NCBI GenBank assembly: GCA_039816825.1
Contig: JBCBXA010000077.1
Span: 1 to 14,369, forward strand
Reading direction: 5' to 3'
DNA: 14,369 bases
DNA from: JBCBXA01 sp039816825
GTDB taxonomy: Bacteria; Pseudomonadota; Alphaproteobacteria; Rhizobiales; Rhizobiaceae
Shown here: positions 1 through 7,010 of the stretch, piece by piece
How positions within the stretch are numbered: the first letter of the stretch is position 1
Layout: each line of letters opens with the position of its first letter
Position numbers and translations under genes: made by a program
The notes under the pieces: generated by a model
Databases searched by the model: none
Seen by the model: only the letters and a program-made list of their open reading frames with translations
Told to the model about the DNA's origin: nothing

Positions 1-2092
1 GAAAGTTTGCATCTGAGTTTGCCGGAGGTGTTGCCGTCATGGCTGCGAGAGCCGCGCTGATCTCAGCGGGGGTGCCGGTGATCGTCCATTGCTGACCGGA
101 CTGGTTGACGGTTGCGCCGGACGGGCCAAAGCCGCTGACAGTGATGCCGGCCGGAGCCGTCACCACAGCCTGGGTGATGGTTTCCGATCCATCATTGTCG
201 ATCAGAGTTGCGGTGACGCCAGCAGCGATTGTGGTATCTTCGTTGCCGCTGCCGGAGCCCGTGATGGTCGCTTCGTCAGCGCGTGCTTCCACAACCAGAT
301 CGTGGGTCGAACTAGTGGTCGCAGTGTCACCATTCGCATCTCGCGAGGTGACCGCCACAGTGAGCTGAACCTCGGCATCGTCGTGGGTGTCGGTCGTGTA
401 GGCGAATGTATTCAGCGTTGCCCGGATTCCCGCTTCGGTTCCTGTGATGCTGTAGCCGCCCGAAACTGCAGTGACCGATGCGCTTCCCGACGCGGTGTAG
501 CTGATGCTGGCGCCGGACGGCACGCCCGTCACACGCACTTCCGAGATGGTCTCGGACCCATCGGTATCCACCAGAGCGTATGTGATGCCAGTGCCGAAAA
601 CACCCGCAACATCCTCTGAGATCGTGGTGGTGCCCGCATTCACAGTTGGCGCGTCGGCCACCTGCGCGAAATTGATGATGTGGTTCTGGTTGACCGTGTT
701 GGTGCTGGTACCCTCGCTGGTCGTGACTGCCACATTCACTGTGAAGTTTGACGCTGCATGGGTATCCGGTGTCACGCCGAACGATGCCAGCAGAGCCTGT
801 ACCTGGGCTTCGGTACCCGCAATCGTCCAACTGCCACCGCCATTGGCCGTCACAGTACCAGGCAGCGTGTTGTTCCAGAACGCTGTCGCCGCAGACGGAA
901 TGCCAGAAAGCGTCACCGAGAAACTCTCGGAACCATCGGGGTCATTGCCAGAGATCGTGATGTCGGCGCCGAACGGAATGTTACTGTCTTCCGTCGCATT
1001 GGTGGTGCCGGTCGTAACGGTAGCCGGATCAGCGACCCCAGTGACGTTCACACGCACGTTGGCTGTGTCGGTCGCCGTTGTGCCGCCTGTCTCGGTGGAC
1101 GTCATGGTCAAAGTCATGTCGAAGGTGCCGGACGCACCGGCTGGTGGCGTGAAGGACAGGCCTGCTGCCATCTGGGCAGCAGTGAAGGTCCACACACCGC
1201 CTCCGGCATCCGTTCCCGTCGCGAAGCTGGCGCCAGCCGGGACGTTCGACAGGCTGAAGGTCGCCACTTCAGAGCCGTCCGTATCTGCGAGCGTGCCGCC
1301 TATGCCCGTCAGTGGCACCGCCGTGTCCTCATTGGTACCAAACGTGCCGCCCGTGGCGCTTGGTGTGTCGACGACAGGTGTCACGTTGATCACATGGGTG
1401 GCTGTGTCCACGCGTGTCGAACCGTCGGCATCCTCCACTGTGACGTCCACCGTCAGGTTCACATCGTCGCCAACATGCGTTGCCGGGCTGTATGTGAAGC
1501 TGTTGAGGGTCGCACGGATCTCTGTAGGCGTACCCGTGATGCGGTAGCCACCTGAGATGGAACTGACGACGGCTGCGCCCGCCGCGGTGTAGGACATGTC
1601 CACGTCGCCAGCGAGACCCGTAATGTCTACCTGGGTCACGTTCTCAGACCCGTCTGTGTCGCCGAGCGTGTAGCTGATTTGATTGCCAAATTGCACGTCA
1701 ACGTCTTCGTTCGTGCTTGTAGAACCACCGGTCACTGTGGCTGCGTCCACCTGGGCATCTACAGTGACAGAGAACGGCACGCTGGCGCTGGCCGTGTCGG
1801 AATTGCTGCCCTCCGTTGTGATCGCGGAAAGCGTCATATTGTATGTGCCGTGGGAGTTGGCCGGAGGGTTGAACTGCACGGTAGCCAGTTGAGCGGAACT
1901 CAACTCCCAAATGCCGGGCGACACCTGAGTTCCCGCGCTCAGACTTGCGCCGGTCGGCACTCCGGTGATCCGGATTTGCGTGATGGTCTCCGAGCCGTCT
2001 GTGTCGGCCAGCGCCACATTCAGTGTGGACAGTGCCACGGGCGTATCTTCTTCGGTCGAGAAGGATCCGCCCGTCATGGTCGGAGCGTCGGC
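1..2092 (-). repeat. Second six-unit super-repeat of the adhesin (A-B-A-B'-B-C, truncated by the window)
   Basis: Units in coding direction are: A 2092-1751, B 1750-1373, A 1372-1034, B' 1033-659, B 658-281, C 280 to the edge. Each matches its counterpart in the first block better than its neighbours. The first A units share the 13-residue string GASLSAGTQVSPG. The second A units both have a GGG turn. Both C units begin GSG and end TPPANSD. The DNA behind the shared strings differs at many third codon positions, so the duplication is not recent. Unit B' is divergent: it has AFWNNT in place of the SYTA segment. Confidence 0.78.
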
Positions 2093-5000
2093 ATCGGCGG
2101 TCAGTGTTACGGGAACTGAAATCGTGGTCGTGTTGGAAAAGGTGGCCACCTGCCCGCCATTGGGGCTGGTCTCAGTGGCCGTGATGGCAACCGAGAGGTT
2201 GAAGTCCACATCGCTGTTGGCCGGTGGAGTCACCGTCATGGCGGCCAGAGCCTGAGTGATTTGCGTTTGCGTACCGGTCACGGTCCACACGGAACCAGCA
2301 TTGTTCACGGTCGCGCCGGACGGCCCGAACCCGTCCAGTGTCGCGCCAGTAGGTGCTGTTATCTGAAACTGGGCGATGGTCTCGGAACCATCATTGTCGC
2401 TGAGTCCGATTGTGACAGGGGTGGAGATCGTCGTGTCTTCCGTTCCGCTGCCAGAGCCGGAGCCTGTCGGCGCGTCTGCGACGGCACTCACCGCGAGCGT
2501 GTGGCTCGAATTCGTCGTGGCCGTGTCGCCATTGCTATCGGTTGTGGTGACCGCAACGGAAAGAGTGATGTCGCTGTCGTCGTTCGTGCCCGGAGTGAGA
2601 GCCAGTGTATCCAGGGTCGAGCGAATGGCGGTCGGGCTTCCCGTGATCTGGTAGCCACCGCTCACCGCTGTGACGGTAGCGCCACCCGTGGCGGTGTAGC
2701 TGGCGGTGGCCGACGCCGGAATGCCGGTGACGACCACTTGTGTCACCGCTTCAGAGCCGTCCGCATCGACAAGGCTGTAGGTGATCTCATCGCCGAAGAC
2801 GACATTGGTGTCTTCGTTCACATTGGTGGTGGCTGAGGACACGGTTGGAGCGTCTGCCACGGGTGTGATGTCAATCTGATGTGTGCCGTTGGAGGTGGCC
2901 GTTGAGCCGCCTGCATCGGTTGTGGTTACAGCGACGTGGATGCCGAAATGGATTGCTCCATGTGTCGGGTTTGAGGCGGTAAAGCTGTCCAGCGTTGTGC
3001 GGATGGCCGCCTGTGTGCCGGTGATCTCAAATCCGCCGCTGATGGCTGTGACCGTCGCGCCCGGTGCCGCACTGTAGTTCAGCGTCACATTGGCCGGAAC
3101 CGATGTCAGGCGCACGGATGTCACCGATTCCGAGCCGTCACCATCCACAAGACCAAAACCAATTGCGGTGCCGAATGGCGCTGCCACATCTTCGTTGGTG
3201 GTGGTTGTGCCCACGGTCAGATTGGGTGCATCGGCCTGTGCCGCGACATTGATTGTGACGGGAACAGTCGTCGTTTCCGTATCGCCTTCCGCTTCCGTGG
3301 CCGTCGCTTCAAGCGAGAGGCTGTAGGTGCCGTGGGCGTTGGCGGGTGGTGTGAACTGCAGCGCGGCGAGTTCAGCAGGTGTGAGGGCAAAGCGACCGCC
3401 GCCAAGGGCAGTGCCGCCGTTCAAAGTCGCGCCTGCAGGGACGCCGGACAACACGATGCTCAGGGTCTCCGAGCCATCGACGTCAACCAGCCCGGCACTC
3501 ATGCCCGACAGATTGACGGTCGTGTCCTCATTGGTGTTGAAGGTGCCGCCGGTCGCATTGGGAGCGTCGGCAACGGGCACAACATTGATGGTCTGGCCCG
3601 CTGTGATCGTGTTGGTCGCGCCGCCGGCATCTCTCGTGGTGACTGCAACCTGAAGTGTGAAATCGTCGCCTGACTGCGAACCGGGCGTGATGGCCAACGT
3701 GTTCATTGTCGCCCGAATATCGGCTTCGGTGCCCTGAATGCTGATTCCCGTGGGCAACACTGTAATGATGGCTGCACCCTGTGCGGTGTAGGACAGGTTT
3801 GCGCCGGCGGGCACGCCGGTAACAGCCACCATATCGACGAACTCTGAACCGTCGGCATCGTCTGCATTATAGGTTACCGACGAGCCGAAATTGACCTGAG
3901 TATCCTCATTGGTAGTCACGGTCGGCGCTGATACCTGAGCCGGATCGGCAACGGCAGCGAGATCAATGCGCAGATCCCGTCGCGTGGTCGCCGTTTCTCC
4001 AGTGGACGTTTCAACGGACGTCGCGATCAGTTCGAGGTTGATGGAGCCGTTAAAGTCGTTCGGCGGAGTGAGCGTCAACGTTGGAAAGTCTGCTGGATCA
4101 ACCTGCCATACACCCGGAGACACTTGCGTTCCTGCTGAAAGGCTCGCACCGGCGGGGACGCCTTCGATCCGGATGCTCAGAGTCTCCGAGCCGTCTGTGT
4201 CTTCGAGGTTGATGCTCACCGGCGAGAAGCTGACCGGCACATCTTCCTGACACGTCAGAACAGGAAGATCAGGGACGATGCTGGGCGCATCCACCACGGG
4301 TGTGATGTTGAGTGTCGCCTCCCCTTCCACCGTGGTGCCAGCGGCTGGATCGGTGATGGTGTAGGTGAACGTGACCTCGCCGGCAAAACCGTCATTGGGA
4401 ACAAAGGTAAAGGTACCATCGTCATTGATGGTCAGCTGGCCGCCCTGGGGCGGAGTGCCTTTAAGGGCATAGATCGCACCGGCATTCGGTAATGTGTCAT
4501 TTGCTGAAAGGTCGCCAGTGATCGTCTGGTCTTCGCTGGCCGAAAAGCTGCTGTCGGTTGCGGTTGGCGGAGTGGCCGGCTGATCAGGATCCAGGACGCG
4601 GAATACGGTTGGATCGAAACCCCGCACATAGTCCTCATCCGGCAAGGGTGGCAGGTGACCAATGTCCGAGCCCACGCCTGCATCAACACGCGCAAACAGA
4701 TTGGCGAAGGTCCTTTGTTCCAGATTGACCGAGAAGTAGAGGGACGGGGACTCGATGCCATCAAGGTGCCCTCTCAGCGTGTCTGTAGCTGCGGCGGCAC
4801 CGCGCTCTATCCCATCGGATTCGAGAACCGCGGCCATGACAACGTCGCGGAAAGCCGGGTCGAGGGTGCCCAGGGGAACGAGCTGAGAACTGTCGGCAAG
4901 AACGAGAAGGGCGGCGGGGTCGGAGTTGAGCAGGTCGAGGACGGCGTCAATCGGCACCCGAAGATCTGAGAAAAGCTCCTCAGAACCCGCGAGACGCAGG

Positions 5001-5164
5001 GTCTTTTCATCATAGGTGTAGACGAGTTCGCCATCCGAGAGGCTGAAGCGCCCGGACAGCTGCTGGGCGACTGCGATCAGCTCAACCAAAGTCTCGCGTG
5101 TAATGGCGAGAACCAGCTCCAGTTCGCCGGTGCCAGTGCGCAGTTCATCCACGGTGTCGACCAT
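1..5164 (-). CDS. Giant cadherin/Ig-like repeat adhesin, probably type I secreted (5' part, C-terminus outside window)
   Basis: An uninterrupted minus-strand frame runs from ATG at 5162-5164 off the left edge: 1,721 codons, no stop seen. The start has a G-rich Shine-Dalgarno (AGGGGG, 5174-5179), and an in-frame TGA lies about 75 bases upstream. Residues 1-200 resemble nothing I recognise and lack a signal peptide, as usual for type I secreted giant adhesins. Residues 201-290 form a cadherin-like/tandem-95-type domain (DDGTFTFVPNDGFAG, then FTYTITD). From residue 291, at least 12 units of 112-129 residues follow, each with an N/TED motif near the start and DxDGSE about 15 residues later; these acidic motifs suggest calcium binding. 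One lone cysteine (Cys305) replaces the usual Thr/Asn before a unit's NED. The likely role is surface attachment or biofilm formation. The type I secretion signal and any RTX region would lie off-window, so the export route is inferred. T1SS-143-like repeats are the closest family I can name. Confidence 0.88.
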   Translation of the reverse strand, partial: MVDTVDELRTGTGELELVLAITRETLVELIAVAQQLSGRFSLSDGELVYTYDEKTLRLAGSEELFSDLRVPIDAVLDLLNSDPAALLVLADSSQLVPLGTLDPAFRDVVMAAVLESDGIERGAAAATDTLRGHLDGIESPSLYFSVNLEQRTFANLFARVDAGVGSDIGHLPPLPDEDYVRGFDPTVFRVLDPDQPATPPTATDSSFSASEDQTITGDLSANDTLPNAGAIYALKGTPPQGGQLTINDDGTFTFVPNDGFAGEVTFTYTITDPAAGTTVEGEATLNITPVVDAPSIVPDLPVLTCQEDVPVSFSPVSINLEDTDGSETLSIRIEGVPAGASLSAGTQVSPGVWQVDPADFPTLTLTPPNDFNGSINLELIATSVETSTGETATTRRDLRIDLAAVADPAQVSAPTVTTNEDTQVNFGSSVTYNADDADGSEFVDMVAVTGVPAGANLSYTAQGAAIITVLPTGISIQGTEADIRATMNTLAITPGSQSGDDFTLQVAVTTRDAGGATNTITAGQTINVVPVADAPNATGGTFNTNEDTTVNLSGMSAGLVDVDGSETLSIVLSGVPAGATLNGGTALGGGRFALTPAELAALQFTPPANAHGTYSLSLEATATEAEGDTETTTVPVTINVAAQADAPNLTVGTTTTNEDVAAPFGTAIGFGLVDGDGSESVTSVRLTSVPANVTLNYSAAPGATVTAISGGFEITGTQAAIRTTLDSFTASNPTHGAIHFGIHVAVTTTDAGGSTATSNGTHQIDITPVADAPTVSSATTNVNEDTNVVFGDEITYSLVDADGSEAVTQVVVTGIPASATASYTATGGATVTAVSGGYQITGSPTAIRSTLDTLALTPGTNDDSDITLSVAVTTTDSNGDTATTNSSHTLAVSAVADAPTGSGSGSGTEDTTISTPVTIGLSDNDGSETIAQFQITAPTGATLDGFGPSGATVNNAGSVWTVTGTQTQITQALAAMTVTPPANSDVDFNLSVAITATETSPNGGQVATFSNTTTISVPVTLTADADAPTMTGGSFSTEEDTPVALSTLNVALADTDGSETITQIRITGVPTGASLSAGTQVSPGIWELSSAQLATVQFNPPANSHGTYNMTLSAITTEGSNSDTASASVPFSVTVDAQVDAATVTGGSTSTNEDVDVQFGNQISYTLGDTDGSENVTQVDITGLAGDVDMSYTAAGAAVVSSISGGYRITGTPTEIRATLNSFTYSPATHVGDDVNLTVDVTVEDADGSTRVDTATHVINVTPVVDTPSATGGTFGTNEDTAVPLTGIGGTLADTDGSEVATFSLSNVPAGASFATGTDAGGGVWTFTAAQMAAGLSFTPPAGASGTFDMTLTMTSTETGGTTATDTANVRVNVTGVADPATVTTGTTNATEDSNIPFGADITISGNDPDGSESFSVTLSGIPSAATAFWNNTLPGTVTANGGGSWTIAGTEAQVQALLASFGVTPDTHAASNFTVNVAVTTSEGTSTNTVNQNHIINFAQVADAPTVNAGTTTISEDVAGVFGTGITYALVDTDGSETISEVRVTGVPSGASISYTASGSASVTAVSGGYSITGTEAGIRATLNTFAYTTDTHDDAEVQLTVAVTSRDANGDTATTSSTHDLVVEARADEATITGSGSGNEDTTIAAGVTATLIDNDGSETITQAVVTAPAGITVSGFGPSGATVNQSGQQWTITGTPAEISAALAAMTATPPANSDANF
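2093..4294 (-). repeat. First complete six-unit super-repeat of the adhesin (A-B-A-B-B-C)
   Basis: This codes for residues 291-1024. Unit boundaries, read in coding direction, are: A 4294-3950, B 3949-3572, A 3571-3236, B 3235-2858, B 2857-2480, C 2479-2093. B units carry a SYTA...SGGYxITGT...IRxTLxT core and run 126 residues. A units are shorter (112-115 residues), with an FTPPAN-like strand. The C unit starts with a GSGSGSG run and has GFGPDGATVNN followed by TPPANSD. Unit types were assigned by eye from the translation. Confidence 0.8.
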
Positions 5165-5309
5165 TCTCAATTGCCCCCTAGTGAGTTGCGGCAATTGTGG
5201 GGTCTTCAGTGATGTGAAATTGCTAAGCTGGCGCGACTCTCACGGCCTATGGTTAGCGCTCGATAAACGCGCTGAGTGCGGTTCCGCACATTCGTCGGAC
5301 AGATCGGTT
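5165..5309. other. Intergenic region between fosX and the adhesin gene
   Basis: This 145-base gap follows fosX and precedes the adhesin on the same strand. Besides the dyad at the ribosome binding site it holds a short palindrome, GTGCGGTTCCGCAC at 5276-5289, without a U-run. I cannot name a convincing -35/-10 promoter here, nor a proper terminator, so read-through from fosX is possible. Confidence 0.4.
5168..5197 (-). promoter_or_regulatory. Inverted repeat overlapping the adhesin ribosome binding site
   Basis: CAATTGCC (5168-5175) and GGCAATTG (5190-5197) are exact reverse complements separated by 14 bases. The proximal arm ends 3 bases before the adhesin ATG. In the mRNA the G-rich Shine-Dalgarno lies partly in the loop and partly in the stem. 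The element could be a dyad operator for a repressor or a hairpin limiting ribosome access. The function is inferred; the repeat itself is plain in the sequence. Confidence 0.45.
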
Positions 5310-5714
5310 TCAGGATGCGTTGTAGCGTGCCAATCGTTCGCTCAAGGTTCCCGTGTGAAGCTCGAACAGATGATTGTCGTAATCATGGAAGTAGATGGAC
5401 CGTCCTTCGCCTTCGACCCTCGTGCGCCCCTCGCGGACGTCGAGGCCAAGCAGCTGAATTTGCTTGAGCTTCTTGTCGTATTCCCATGGGTCAATTTTGA
5501 ACGCTACATGGTTGTAACTGCGGTGGTGAAGAGGCTCTCCTTCCATCGTCGCAACCCAAATCCCTGCAATGTCAAAGAAACGCTCCCTCGAGAGCGAGAA
5601 GGTGTTCTCACCGCTGTCATAGATGCGTTTCGCATCCAGAACCTGGGTCAGGATTTCCTCCATCCTGTCGAGGTCTCGCACGACAAACGTTATGTGACTC
5701 AAACCTTCAACCAC
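5310..5714 (-). CDS. fosX: FosX-type fosfomycin resistance epoxide hydrolase
   Basis: This 134-residue protein belongs to the vicinal-oxygen-chelate/glyoxalase superfamily and matches FosX closely in length and motifs. FosX opens the epoxide of fosfomycin with water, using a divalent metal (manganese in characterised members). The expected metal ligands are visible: His7 (GLSH), His69 (SYNHVAFK) and Glu118 (FELHTGTL). The FosX-specific general base is Glu44, within SLSRERFF. These, with the VEGEGRSIYF and DNHLFELHTG segments, separate it from the thiol-transferases FosA and FosB. The start is GTG at 5712-5714; an AGGGA Shine-Dalgarno lies about 8 bases upstream. An overlapping ATG at 5717-5719 is in another frame. 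The gene is divergent from the ferredoxin-like gene and upstream of the adhesin on the same strand. It is probably an ordinary chromosomal gene, since no mobile element is visible nearby. Confidence 0.88.
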   Translation of the reverse strand: MVEGLSHITFVVRDLDRMEEILTQVLDAKRIYDSGENTFSLSRERFFDIAGIWVATMEGEPLHHRSYNHVAFKIDPWEYDKKLKQIQLLGLDVREGRTRVEGEGRSIYFHDYDNHLFELHTGTLSERLARYNAS

Positions 5715-5888
5715 GACATTTTCCCTGAATCTTTAACACTCGCCGCTTCTTTAGGCTTCGCGTCTGTGGCGGTACTGTGGTTGCCTTGGCAGCGTGTTAT
5801 CGTACAGATTTGAAGTGACTGATGGATCATCTGCGCGCCTGCGGTGCCGAGATGCATAAAGACGCGCCTTCTGGGAACAGGACGTGAA

Positions 5889-6542
5889 GTGCAGACAGAA
5901 ACGACCCAGTTGGATGACATCTGCCGCATACGCGGTCTTCTGGTGACCGCAGTTGCACCGCTCACCGAGGAGGATGGGTTTGATGCCCGTTTCCAGTCTG
6001 TGGCGCTGCTCTCGCCTGACCCTGATGCTTTTTGGACCGCTTTCTGTCAATCCCCGGAACTGCGTGATGGTGGAAGCGATCCAATCGACCGTTGGTCACA
6101 ACGCACCATTCTCGCCCTCGCCGAGGAAGCGGGAGGTCAGGCGGTGTTCCCCTTCGATGGGCCGCCCTATCGTCCGTTTTCTTCATGGGCTCAGCGTGCC
6201 GGGGTCGCGTGGCAGTCACCATCAGGCATGCTGGTTCATGCCATGCATGGCTTATGGATTTCGTTTCGGGCTGCGGTAGCGCTGCCGACGCCGGTAGACC
6301 GCCCGACCAACGCCGTGAGTCCCTGCGAAACATGTCCGCAGCCGTGCTTGCAGGCCTGTCCTGTTCAAGCCGTAACCAGTGATGGCTTTGACTATCCCTC
6401 CTGCCGGAGCCATGTCCGCTCCCACCACGGTGCGACATGTGCTGCGTCCGGTTGTCTGGCCCGGCGGGCCTGTCCCGTCGGGCGCGACCTCATTCCGCCC
6501 GATCCGCAGCTGGCAATGCACATGAGAGCTTTTGCCGGGTGA
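5889..6542 (+). CDS. Ferredoxin-like iron-sulfur protein, QueG-like C-terminal cysteine motifs
   Basis: The C-terminal third carries CETCPQPCLQACPVQAV, a CxxCxxxCxxxC pattern that ends in CP like a [4Fe-4S] ferredoxin motif. Four further cysteines follow (YPSC, ATC, SGC, RRACPVG), so up to two clusters are plausible. The pattern recalls the ferredoxin part of epoxyqueuosine reductase (QueG), but the length (217 residues) is far below QueG's and the cobalamin-binding region is not evident. The N-terminal 140 residues are unrecognised; they have no signal peptide or membrane segment. I chose GTG at 5889 because AGGA lies 6 bases upstream. An in-frame ATG at 5844 would add 15 residues but has a poor Shine-Dalgarno. 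A weak candidate promoter is TTGCCT (5781), 16 bases, TACAGA (5803). The gene is divergent from fosX and convergent with the formate dehydrogenase genes. A redox or electron-transfer role is inferred only. Confidence 0.75.
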   Translation: MQTETTQLDDICRIRGLLVTAVAPLTEEDGFDARFQSVALLSPDPDAFWTAFCQSPELRDGGSDPIDRWSQRTILALAEEAGGQAVFPFDGPPYRPFSSWAQRAGVAWQSPSGMLVHAMHGLWISFRAAVALPTPVDRPTNAVSPCETCPQPCLQACPVQAVTSDGFDYPSCRSHVRSHHGATCAASGCLARRACPVGRDLIPPDPQLAMHMRAFAG

Positions 6543-6587
6543 ATATCTCGCCTCGTGCCGGCCGATACGCACCGCGACGATCTGATG

Positions 6588-6818
6588 TCATCTGTCAATG
6601 AAGAAGGGGCAGCCGTGGAGCCAGTAGGGATGTGGCTCGCCCATGACGGTGCGCCGGACAATGTTGAACCCGGCATCGATGGCTATGCAGTTCGTCCCAC
6701 CAAGCCGCGCGCTGCCGTAGAGCGACAGAGCTTGCTCCTCAAAATACATATGCGTGTATGCGGAAGCTGTGCCGCATACGGCTAGGAAGGCGAGGGCCTT
6801 CCTGAGAAAAAAGAACAT
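6588..6818 (-). CDS. Possible small exported hypothetical protein
   Basis: This 76-codon frame begins MFFFLRKALAFLAVCGTASA, a credible signal peptide: short basic n-region, hydrophobic core, and a possible cleavage site after TASA. The predicted mature part would be about 56 residues with two cysteines and a PHPYWLHGCPFF segment near its end. No family is recognised. The ATG at 6816-6818 lacks a good Shine-Dalgarno (GGAGA lies about 17 bases upstream), and overlapping frames of similar length exist on both strands. The signal-peptide character is the main reason to list it. It lies downstream of the formate dehydrogenase alpha gene on the same strand, at the place where fdsD sits in other clusters, but it does not look like FdsD. 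Confidence 0.35.
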   Translation of the reverse strand: MFFFLRKALAFLAVCGTASAYTHMYFEEQALSLYGSARLGGTNCIAIDAGFNIVRRTVMGEPHPYWLHGCPFFIDR

Positions 6819-7010
6819 AAAGAGTGTGGCTCTCCAGTGATCCTAAGAAGTCGCGTGTCGGCACAGGCCATAAATGACCGCCGTCAAGCCGCTTGCGCTT
6901 CATGCCATTCTGCACGTCGCGGCGGTTCTGAGCAAGGCCGCGCTGTAGCAACATGATTGCCCAGGCAAGTGACTTTGTGAGGCGGCATCAGCAGCACAAA
7001 TGCAGCTGAA
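6819..7010. other. Non-coding stretch downstream of the formate dehydrogenase operon
   Basis: I see no convincing gene or terminator here. The hairpin just to the left (6784-6803, 8-bp stem) has its U-run on the wrong side for stopping minus-strand transcription. The small frame 6739-6954 has no recognisable features and overlaps the better signal-peptide frame. Confidence 0.4.

Noticed and set aside
504..1547. Long plus-strand open frame (347 codons) opposite the adhesin gene
   Set aside because: It is antisense to the adhesin, which is open over its full length with clear domain repeats. The plus frame is a by-product of the repeated, GC-rich Thr/Val/Ala/Asp codons and shows no domain of its own.
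4243..4267. 7-bp inverted repeat (CTTCCTG / CAGGAAG) around the lone cysteine codon of the adhesin
   Set aside because: It is inside a continuous coding frame, short, and has no regulatory context; repeats of this size arise by chance in a window this long.
1..4294. Repeat region as a CRISPR or satellite array
   Set aside because: The period is about 340-390 bases, the units diverge at third codon positions and the reading frame is kept, so these are protein domain repeats.
4337..4348. PAAG (TDPAAGTT, residues 273-276 of the adhesin) as a LapG protease site
   Set aside because: The tetrapeptide fits the loose [T/A/P]AAG rule but lies within the first cadherin-like domain, far from the usual position near residue 100. 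No LapG or LapD is visible in the window.
5103..5813. Plus-strand frame of 236 codons over fosX and the adhesin start
   Set aside because: It is antisense to fosX, whose active-site residues are all in place, and it crosses two genes and an intergenic region.
6784..6803. 8-bp stem hairpin as a terminator for the formate dehydrogenase operon
   Set aside because: The run of T on the minus strand precedes the stem instead of following it, and the hairpin falls inside the candidate small gene.
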